Positions 41,404-47,592 of a stretch of 47,592 nt of DNA are shown one piece after another (the first letter of the stretch is position 1; every line of letters begins with the position of its first letter). Source of the stretch: Bacillota bacterium (GTDB taxonomy: Bacteria; Bacillota; UBA4882; UBA8346); contig JAEZJQ010000135.1 of NCBI GenBank assembly GCA_023436305.1, positions 1 through 47,592 of the forward strand, given 5' to 3'. The position numbers and the translations under genes were made by a program. Under the pieces are notes generated by a model, which had not been told where the DNA came from, searched no databases, and saw only the letters and a program-made list of their open reading frames with translations.

Positions 41404-42711
41404 GTGAAACGGAAAAATCTAAATGTCATATTTTTGATACTTATTTTATTCATTGGTTGTTTCTCGTTAGTATCGGCAGCTAAAGTTACTACTCTGCAAT
41501 TGCAGTATAGCATAATCGGGGATGAAGCGGCGCAACGGATTAAGCAATTTGTCGCTGAATACCAAAAACTGAATCGCAATATTAAAATTGATATTTCTTA
41601 CATTCCTTGGGAAAATCATCGCGCGGTGACGATGTCCAAGCTTGTTTCCGGGAATCCGCCGGATATTTTACATTCCGCTACTTCCCAGGGATCGGTCGAG
41701 TTTGCGAACATGGGTGTGTTGACTAATCTCAAGCCCTATTTGCAAAAAGATCCAAAGTTCACCAATGACTTCATCCCAGTTACTTTTGCGGAACTCAATT
41801 ACCATGGGTTGCCATTTGTTCAATCTCCGGAAGCGGTTATTTTCTACCGGAAGGATTTATTTAAGGAGGCCGGTGTCCCGCTTCCTTCCGTCGATAAACC
41901 GTGGAATTTGGATGAATTTATAAAATACGCCCAGAAGCTTACGGTGGATCGTGATAAGGATGGGCAGATTGATCAATGGGGATTTGTAGACCGTGGCCAA
42001 TCGGGTTTTATCTTTATGAAATCCACCATTCCCCTCATTTGGAGTTTTGGCGCGGATATTGTGAAAAAGGTTAATAATAAATGGGTCTCCGGTTTTGATG
42101 ACCCCGGCGCCAAAGAATTTGTCCGTTACTATGTTGACTTGACGCGAAATTATAAGGTTCGGCCGGAGAGTTATTTGGGCTGGGGCTTTGCGGAGGGATT
42201 GCGGGCCTGGAAAGACGGAAAAGTGGCCATGTTTGGCGTCGGCGCCTGGTTTGCCAAATCGATTGAAGATAATACCGATATGAAATACGATGAAAATTGG
42301 GACATTATGCTTTACCCGACAGCCCCCGGAGTCGATAAATTTTTCTATGAAACCTTGGATTATTTTCATATTCCCAAAGCTTCGAAGCATAAATCCGAGG
42401 CTTGGAAATTTATCCGGTGGCTTTATGAAAAAGAACGGTTGATGCCGCTGGCCATTGCCGATTTTGATTTGGCGCCCGCCAGGAAGTCGGTATTGGCGGA
42501 TCCTTATTATTCGGCACAGAATAAGCCTATGCTTGGAAACAGACTTTCGGTATGGGCTGAAAACAGCAAGTATATGCCTTTATGCCCGGAATACGCGGTT
42601 CTTTGGACGGGAACGGTTGAGCCCATACTTCAAAGCGCCGTTCAAGGGAAAATATCGGTGGAGGAAGCCATCTCCCGGCTGAACACGAGTATCAATAATA
42701 AATTGAAATAA
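41404..42711 (+). CDS. ABC transporter extracellular solute-binding protein (family 1)
   Basis: 435-residue carbohydrate-binding protein of the MalE/UgpB type that delivers substrate to the two permeases downstream. Signal peptide at residues 1-25 (VIFLILILFIGCFSLVSA). Family marks include KIDISYIPWENH, SGNPPDILHSAT, LPFVQSPEAVIFYRKDLFKEAGV and HKSEAWKFIRWLYE. GTG 41404 follows AAAGGAG. There is no lipobox at the expected place unless GCFS at residue 18 is used (IGC), so lipid anchoring is possible. Oligosaccharides or sugar acids are likely ligands. Confidence 0.93.
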   Translation: MKRKNLNVIFLILILFIGCFSLVSAAKVTTLQLQYSIIGDEAAQRIKQFVAEYQKLNRNIKIDISYIPWENHRAVTMSKLVSGNPPDILHSATSQGSVEFANMGVLTNLKPYLQKDPKFTNDFIPVTFAELNYHGLPFVQSPEAVIFYRKDLFKEAGVPLPSVDKPWNLDEFIKYAQKLTVDRDKDGQIDQWGFVDRGQSGFIFMKSTIPLIWSFGADIVKKVNNKWVSGFDDPGAKEFVRYYVDLTRNYKVRPESYLGWGFAEGLRAWKDGKVAMFGVGAWFAKSIEDNTDMKYDENWDIMLYPTAPGVDKFFYETLDYFHIPKASKHKSEAWKFIRWLYEKERLMPLAIADFDLAPARKSVLADPYYSAQNKPMLGNRLSVWAENSKYMPLCPEYAVLWTGTVEPILQSAVQGKISVEEAISRLNTSINNKLK

Positions 42712-42787
42712 TCATTCCGGAGTTTATCAAAATGATAGGGATGAACTTAAATTCATCCCTATCTGTTAAGGTGGTGCGCGAAAGATC

Positions 42788-43648
42788 ATGAAGCAAAAGC
42801 AAGTACTCCCGTATATATTGGTGACTCCTTCCATTCTAATCTTATCATTAGTGGTCTTAGTTCCGGTAATATTTATAATTATTTTGAGTTTTTGTAAATC
42901 CAATTTGATATCCACGTTTCAATTTGTAGGCTTTGAAAATTTTCGCGAATTGCTGTTTAACGATCCATATTTTTGGACTGTAGTGAAGAATACGATAATT
43001 TGGACCGTCGCCAGTGTCACTTTGGAATATATTATCAGCTTGGGTATCGCTTTGCTACTCAACAGGGATGTTCCGGGGAAAAGGTTTTTCAGAGGGATTA
43101 TACTTTTGCCGTGGATAATTCCGCCGGTCACAGCGGCACTAATCTGGCTAACGTTTTATGATCCCAATAACGGAGTTTTTAATTATTTTCTGGCTAAATT
43201 CGGCCTTCCTCCAAGAGCGTGGCTGGTTGAGCAATCATTAGTCCTGCCAAGTCTCATTGCGATAGCGGTATGGAAGTATAGTCCATTTATGATAGTATCA
43301 CTGCTTTCGGGACTGCAAAGTATTCCGTCGGAACTCTATGAAGCGGCGGCTGTAGATGGAGCCACGGGATGGAAAGCTTTTAAATATGTTACTTTTCCTT
43401 TATTGATGCCAATTACATCAGTATTGATAATACTTGGTACTATCTGGCGAGCCGGACACTTCGACCTTGTTGCGTTATTAACCGGGGGCGGACCGGCTAA
43501 CGCTTCCCATTTATTGTCGACGTACTCTTATAATGCGCTCAACCTTCAGCTTCAAGCGGGGCTGAGCTCCGCTATTGCGCTTATGGGAGTTATCGGTTTA
43601 TCCATATTCATGGTAATTTATATCAAGAAGGTACGGAGGAGCGACTAA
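42788..43648 (+). CDS. ABC sugar permease, MalF type
   Basis: 286-residue inner-membrane permease with six predicted helices. The EAA loop that docks the ATPase is ELYEAAAVDGATGWKAFKYVTFPLL at about residues 180-204. It starts LPYILVTPSILILSLVVL as typical first-permease subunits do. ATG 42788 follows GGTGGTGCG. It pairs with the next gene, which begins 1 base after its stop. Confidence 0.94.
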   Translation: MKQKQVLPYILVTPSILILSLVVLVPVIFIIILSFCKSNLISTFQFVGFENFRELLFNDPYFWTVVKNTIIWTVASVTLEYIISLGIALLLNRDVPGKRFFRGIILLPWIIPPVTAALIWLTFYDPNNGVFNYFLAKFGLPPRAWLVEQSLVLPSLIAIAVWKYSPFMIVSLLSGLQSIPSELYEAAAVDGATGWKAFKYVTFPLLMPITSVLIILGTIWRAGHFDLVALLTGGGPANASHLLSTYSYNALNLQLQAGLSSAIALMGVIGLSIFMVIYIKKVRRSD

Positions 43649-43649
43649 A

Positions 43650-44483
43650 ATGAACAATAAGCATGGAATAAAATATTATGTATCGACTTATATCGGGCTT
43701 ATTGCAGTTAGCGTTCTCATATTGTTTCCCGTCTATTGGATGATAATCTGCAGTCTTCAGGGGCCTAGATTGTCGGAAATTCGCTTTACAATACCATTTG
43801 ATAAAATAACATTCGAAAGTTACTTCAAAGTATTCGAGGATATGCCATTTTTAACATGGTATAAAAATAGCATTCTCGTTTCATCATTGACCACTGTTTT
43901 TTCATTGCTTATTGCTGTATTTGGCGCGTATGCATTGTCTCGATTCAAATTTCGCGGAAAAAAATTATTTTCCGTGAGTGTGCTTGCCACGCAGCTTTTT
44001 CCCGGCGTATTACTGGCCATTCCGATGTTTGTGTTGTTTTCCAGGCTAAGCCTTTTAAATACTTACCATGGACTTATCATTAGCTATATTACCAAAGCGT
44101 TGCCGTTTAGCTTGTGGATGCTTTGGGGGTATTTTGATACGATCCCGGAAGAATTGGAAGAAGCCGCGATGGTGGACGGACTGGGAAGAGTGGCGACGAT
44201 TTTCCGGGTAATTATCCCCTTGGCCGCTCCCGGGTTAACTGCGGTCGCGTTATTTGCGTTTGTCTTATCGTGGGAGGAGTTTCTTTATGCGTTGCTAATT
44301 ATGGGGCCTGATTCCATGGTTACTTTAACGGTGGGGGCGGCCAGGCTTGTTGGAAACCAGAGCGTTTTATGGGGTGAAATTATGGCTTATTCGGTGATGA
44401 TGACGATACCGACAGCGATATTCTTTGTCTTTTTACAAAAATATTTGGTTCAAGGTTTGACTGCGGGTTCTGTCAAAGGTTAA
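43650..44483 (+). CDS. ABC sugar permease, MalG type
   Basis: 277-residue second permease subunit with six helices. The EAA loop reads EEAAMVDGLGRVATIFRVIIP at about 168-188, and FPVYWMIICSLQ and SRFKFRGKKLF are typical of the MalG branch. Its start ATG is one base past the stop of the MalF-like gene, so they are coupled, and GGAGG occurs just upstream. No ATPase gene follows; such importers usually share an MsmK/MalK-type ATPase encoded elsewhere. Confidence 0.94.
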   Translation: MNNKHGIKYYVSTYIGLIAVSVLILFPVYWMIICSLQGPRLSEIRFTIPFDKITFESYFKVFEDMPFLTWYKNSILVSSLTTVFSLLIAVFGAYALSRFKFRGKKLFSVSVLATQLFPGVLLAIPMFVLFSRLSLLNTYHGLIISYITKALPFSLWMLWGYFDTIPEELEEAAMVDGLGRVATIFRVIIPLAAPGLTAVALFAFVLSWEEFLYALLIMGPDSMVTLTVGAARLVGNQSVLWGEIMAYSVMMTIPTAIFFVFLQKYLVQGLTAGSVKG

Positions 44484-44559
44484 TCGCGGAATACTCCGGG
44501 AGTTTAGAGCGCCTAACCGGAAGGGGCCGGGAGTCAAATTAAATAGAAATACGGCAAAA

Positions 44560-44589
44560 AGGAGGCCGGGATATATGAAGCATGGGTAA
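44560..44589 (+). other. Ribosome site followed by four-codon ORF
   Basis: AAGGAGG at 44559-44564 precedes ATG-AAG-CAT-GGG-TAA at 44575-44589, in the gap between the permease and the enolase-superfamily gene. The second such minimal ORF in this cluster. Confidence 0.35.
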
Positions 44590-44654
44590 ATTCACATGTT
44601 GGAAGCGGGTATTATTTATCGGCAAGTAAATATTAGAAAGGTAGGATAACGGAC

Positions 44655-45788
44655 ATGAAGATTGAACGCATCGAAACGAAAATGGCTGATATTGCATATA
44701 AATCCCAGTTTGATAAAGATGAACGTTATTACATCAAAGGATACGAAACCGGAAAAAAGACGGATCAATGGATTCAGCGAAATGTAGTTGTTTTTGTTTA
44801 TACGGACAATGGGTATTGCGGTGTCGGGGAGGCGGCTCATTCCCCGGGTATTTTTGGTGAAACCGCCGCGGGTTCCGTTGGTGTCATTAATTTATATAAA
44901 TCAAAATTGATTGGAATGAATCCGTTTGATATAGTTAAAATTCACCATATCATGGAACGCATGACATTAACCGGAAACTACGCCGCGCAAGCAGCTATCG
45001 ATATGGCGTTATATGATATTATGGGGCAGGTTTTAAAGGTGCCAGTATATGAACTTTTGGGAGGGAAGACCCGGGACTCTTTCAAAACTCACATCAGTCC
45101 TGCAATTACGGATAGGATTGTCGAAAATACTCAAGAGTTTATTGAACAAGGTTTCTCCATATTTAAGGTGAAGATGACCGGTAATGTAAGTGTTGACATT
45201 GCAAGAATCAAAACTCTGATTACGGCGTTTAATGAAAACATCCTTTTGCATCTTGATCCCAATCAAGGCTGGAGCGTTAACGACGCGATTCGTATCTGTG
45301 AGATCATTGCCAAACATCCTGAGTATAAACAGAATATTATCGTCGAGCAACCGGTTTCAATGCACGATTTGGATGGGATGGCCTATGTGACACAGCATAC
45401 ATCGATTCCCATAATCGCGGATGAGTGCGCGAGGACTCCCCAAGATGTATATAAAGTGGCGAAGAACCGGGCGGCTGATATCATTAATGTGAAGCTGACT
45501 AAAGCCGGAGGTTTGCACCCCGCCAAACAATGTATTGCGATTGCCGAAGCGGCCAATATTCCGTATATTGTGGATGAAATTAATGAGATGCATATTTGCA
45601 ACACGGCTGTTGCCCATTTAGCCATGGCGGCGAAGGATATTGTTTATGGGGGTTGTACTTGTCACTTGATTCTTGTAAATGATGTGGTTAAAGAGGGCGG
45701 AGTGGTTGTTAAAGGCGGAGTGGCAACATTACCGGATACTCCGGGCCTCGGTATCCGGGAAATCAATAAATCTTTACTCTTTGATTAA
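44655..45788 (+). CDS. Enolase-superfamily enzyme, MLE/mandelate racemase type
   Basis: 377-residue (beta/alpha)7-barrel enzyme that abstracts the proton next to a carboxylate. The MLE-type catalytic set is complete: KVK at 171-173, metal ligands Asp201 (HLDPNQGW), Glu231 (IVEQPV) and Asp256 (IADECAR), and Lys280 (NVKLTKAGG). The spacing matches the muconate-lactonising/dipeptide-epimerase subgroup rather than sugar-acid dehydratases, which use a His. The capping domain is at the N-terminus (VVVFVYTDNGYCGVGEAAHS). Its place behind sugar-transport genes suggests it racemises, epimerises or dehydrates the imported compound. GTAGGATAA precedes ATG 44655. Confidence 0.88.
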   Translation: MKIERIETKMADIAYKSQFDKDERYYIKGYETGKKTDQWIQRNVVVFVYTDNGYCGVGEAAHSPGIFGETAAGSVGVINLYKSKLIGMNPFDIVKIHHIMERMTLTGNYAAQAAIDMALYDIMGQVLKVPVYELLGGKTRDSFKTHISPAITDRIVENTQEFIEQGFSIFKVKMTGNVSVDIARIKTLITAFNENILLHLDPNQGWSVNDAIRICEIIAKHPEYKQNIIVEQPVSMHDLDGMAYVTQHTSIPIIADECARTPQDVYKVAKNRAADIINVKLTKAGGLHPAKQCIAIAEAANIPYIVDEINEMHICNTAVAHLAMAAKDIVYGGCTCHLILVNDVVKEGGVVVKGGVATLPDTPGLGIREINKSLLFD

Positions 45789-45810
45789 TCGTCCTACTTA
45801 ATATTATAAT

Positions 45811-45850
45811 ATTTTACAATGGCGTTGGCGAGACAACGCCATTGTAAAAT
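45811..45850. repeat. Perfect 17-bp inverted repeat after the enolase-superfamily gene
   Basis: ATTTTACAATGGCGTTG (45811-45827) and CAACGCCATTGTAAAAT (45834-45850) around GCGAGA. It lies 22 bases after the stop and lacks a proper T-run (CTAAAAAACC follows on plus), though AT at the stem base could assist release. The remaining 230 bases to the LacI start hold no gene; TATAAT occurs at 45966 as a possible promoter element. Confidence 0.7.
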
Positions 45851-46080
45851 CTAAAAAACCGAAACCTGAATTCCGAACATAGCTATTGATAGGGTTCAAT
45901 AATATCAGGATGAATCTTGACTCGTTGCCCCCCAAGCCGCGGTAACTTTACATATTTGACCAGTTATAATATAATTAATTTGTTTTATCGTACATTTCTA
46001 TCATCCCTGTTTCATAATTTTACGACCAGATATTTTGGCCAAAGATTATTAAGGGGCTAAAAGGGAGATTTAATATTTTT

Positions 46081-47133
46081 ATGGCGACATTAAAAGATAT
46101 TGCCCGCCGTGCCAAAGTCTCCGTTTCAACGGCATCCCGTATATTGAGCGGTTCGGAAAGAGCAAATGAACTGTTACCAAGCACGCGGCAGAGGGTTTTA
46201 CAAGTAGCGGAGGAATTCGATTATCAGCCGAATACGTCGGCGCGTTTTTTACGGACGGGTCAAACAATTACCCAAATTGCCTACGCTTTTTACGCCCCAC
46301 GGGAAATAATTTCCACGGAGCCATTCTTTATCAAAGTGCTTGAAGGAATCGAGAGAGCTACATTAGAACATAAATGGGTGTTGCAATATATATCATTAAA
46401 CGACACTCGCGCCTTGGGTATATTAAGTGAACGGATAAACAACGGAACCATCAAGGGGCTTATTCTAGCCGGTTATTTTTCGCCGGAATTGATAAAACAA
46501 GTACTTGACACCAGGGTGCCCGCAGTGGCGGTAGCCCCCTTTTACCCTGTGCCGGATCTGATTAAAATTGAAGTTGATAATCAGCAGGGCATCAAGTTAT
46601 TGTTTGATTACTTGTACAGTCTGGGCCATAAAAATATCGGGTTTATCTCCGGGGGCGATAATTCTGAAAACGAGCTACCCCCGTTTGCGCTTCGCCGGAT
46701 TGCTTTTTTGGAGATTCTAAGAGAATATGGGCTGGATACAAACCAAACATTTATCATTCCGAATTGGACTTCGTATGTCAAATACCGGGAAACAGTGCTC
46801 GAAAGTATTACAAAACGGTTGTTGGCCCTTAGCCGTAGTTGCACGGCTCTTGTTTGTGCTAATGATTTAATTGCACGATGGGTGTTAAGCATTCTTCAAA
46901 CCAATAATATTAAAATTCCGCAAGATTGCAGTATTACCGGATTCGATAACATTGAGTGGAGCTCGTATCTAATTCCCCCGTTAACGACGGCTTCCGTGCC
47001 GATCGCGGCGATGGGCGAAAAGGCTGTAGATATATTGGATAGGTTAATTAATAAAAGACCGGCTTCCGAAGCGATATATGTAATGAAGCCCAAAATAATA
47101 ATCAGAAAATCAACCGGGCCACCCCCGAAATAG
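46081..47133 (+). CDS. LacI-family transcriptional regulator
   Basis: 350-residue repressor. The N-terminal helix-turn-helix is textbook: ATLKDIARRAKVSVSTASRIL at 2-22, then the hinge helix (PNTSARFLRTGQT). The sugar-binding core shows KGLILAGYFSPEL, KIEVDNQQGIKLLFDYL, LGHKNIGFISGG, LVCANDLIARWVL and SITGFDNIEWSSYLIPPLTT. GGGAG sits 13 bases before ATG 46081, rather far. It probably represses the cluster from 40.3 kb, whose promoter has an ACGA-N6-TCGT palindrome, and responds to the transported sugar. Confidence 0.93.
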   Translation: MATLKDIARRAKVSVSTASRILSGSERANELLPSTRQRVLQVAEEFDYQPNTSARFLRTGQTITQIAYAFYAPREIISTEPFFIKVLEGIERATLEHKWVLQYISLNDTRALGILSERINNGTIKGLILAGYFSPELIKQVLDTRVPAVAVAPFYPVPDLIKIEVDNQQGIKLLFDYLYSLGHKNIGFISGGDNSENELPPFALRRIAFLEILREYGLDTNQTFIIPNWTSYVKYRETVLESITKRLLALSRSCTALVCANDLIARWVLSILQTNNIKIPQDCSITGFDNIEWSSYLIPPLTTASVPIAAMGEKAVDILDRLINKRPASEAIYVMKPKIIIRKSTGPPPK

Positions 47134-47215
47134 TAAGGGCCAAACTCTATAGTTATATCGTCAGGGGTTAATATAACTCGATTAATAAATCTGTTAATCA
47201 AAAATTTTGAGTAGG

Positions 47216-47250
47216 CCGTTTTCGAGGTTTCGAAAGCGGTTGTTTTATTT
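47216..47250 (+). terminator. Terminator of LacI-family gene
   Basis: CCGTTTTCGA (47216-47225) with TCGAAAGCGG (47230-47239), 4-base loop, followed by TTGTTTTATTT. Confidence 0.8.
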
Positions 47251-47331
47251 GAACATTGCAAATATAAAAATGATATGGTAAAAAGTCAAACCCTGGAGAC
47301 TTTGCTGGAAACGATAGAAATCAAAGACGGG

Positions 47332-47592
47332 TTAATCGCTGATTAATTTAAGTTCATGCAACTTTTCCCGTACCAGGGAAAGCTCCGGTATCGACTGCCG
47401 TCCTCCCGCGGTGGACACCGAGAGTGAGGCCGCCATGGAAGCCATTTGTAATGTCTCGAGCAGTGAATAATTCTTCAAAATACCGTATGCAAAAGCTCCA
47501 TGAAAGATATCCCCCGCACCGGTGGTATCGATAGTTTCTGCCGTAAATGCCGGTAAGTGATGACAGATTTCACCTTCATTATGAATCAGCCC
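47332..47592 (-). CDS. PfkB-family carbohydrate kinase, C-terminal end (partial)
   Basis: Last 86 residues of a sugar kinase whose start lies beyond the window. The second PfkB signature is clear, DTTGAGDIFHGAFAYGI, with Asp of GAGD as the catalytic base, followed by the C-terminal helices (ETLQMASMAASLSVSTAGG). It is convergent with the LacI gene and probably phosphorylates the sugar or deoxy-keto acid produced by the cluster (ribokinase/KDG kinase group). Confidence 0.92.
   Translation of the reverse strand, partial: GLIHNEGEICHHLPAFTAETIDTTGAGDIFHGAFAYGILKNYSLLETLQMASMAASLSVSTAGGRQSIPELSLVREKLHELKLISD

Overview
The window comes from a spore-forming member of the Bacillota (Firmicutes). 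A forespore sigma factor (sigG) sits directly upstream of spoIIR, groESL carries a CIRCE operator, Shine-Dalgarno sequences are strong, and TTG and GTG starts are common. A GH57 branching enzyme next to a DUF4912 protein, a stand-alone LigD-type polymerase and ligase, and a probable beta-barrel protein point to a Limnochordia/Halanaerobiales-like or other deep lineage, possibly with an outer membrane. That placement is inference. No rRNA, CRISPR array, complete insertion sequence or prophage was seen.

Layout. 1-5.9 kb: end of an ABC exporter, a chloramphenicol acetyltransferase-like protein, then (minus strand) a GH57 glucan branching enzyme with its DUF4912 neighbour, then a secreted FG-GAP protein translationally coupled to a secreted EEP-family hydrolase. 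6-12 kb: genome maintenance and stress genes, namely the NHEJ polymerase and ATP-dependent ligase as separate minus-strand genes, CIRCE-groES-groEL, and PolX polymerase/exonuclease. 12-17.8 kb: a promoter, a tandem glycine riboswitch with a very large insertion in its first aptamer, a terminator and glyA, followed by hisG, an M24 peptidase, a small membrane protein and a trans-AT-like acyltransferase. 17.9-22 kb: tRNA-Leu, sigG (with a good SigF promoter) and spoIIR, a CorA transporter split in two frames, and an omega-amidase-like enzyme. 22-36.2 kb: an atypical secreted lipoprotein, msrAB, a HAD phosphatase, ychF, a tandem pair of secreted metallo-beta-lactamase-fold proteins of which one has lost its metal site, bipA, a large secreted ankyrin protein, a zinc-ribbon/PH protein and a DUF523 protein.

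36.2-40.3 kb is a looser accessory stretch: tRNA-Gly and tRNA-Arg, small secreted or possible spore proteins, what looks like a decayed AgrB locus with two small ORFs, a 0.2 kb element bounded by 20-bp inverted repeats, and a frameshifted beta-barrel gene. 40.3-47.6 kb is a carbohydrate uptake and catabolism cluster: a sugar-binding protein without an export signal, an extracellular solute-binding protein, two permeases (no ATPase), an enolase-superfamily enzyme, a LacI-family regulator and, facing it, a PfkB-family kinase. These genes probably import and process one sugar or sugar acid under control of the LacI protein, borrowing a shared ATPase from elsewhere.

The most notable items are the glycine riboswitch whose first aptamer carries a 109-nt loop built of mini-hairpin repeats, the intact/dead metallo-hydrolase pair, the split CorA, the agr-like remnant, and the possible outer-membrane barrel.
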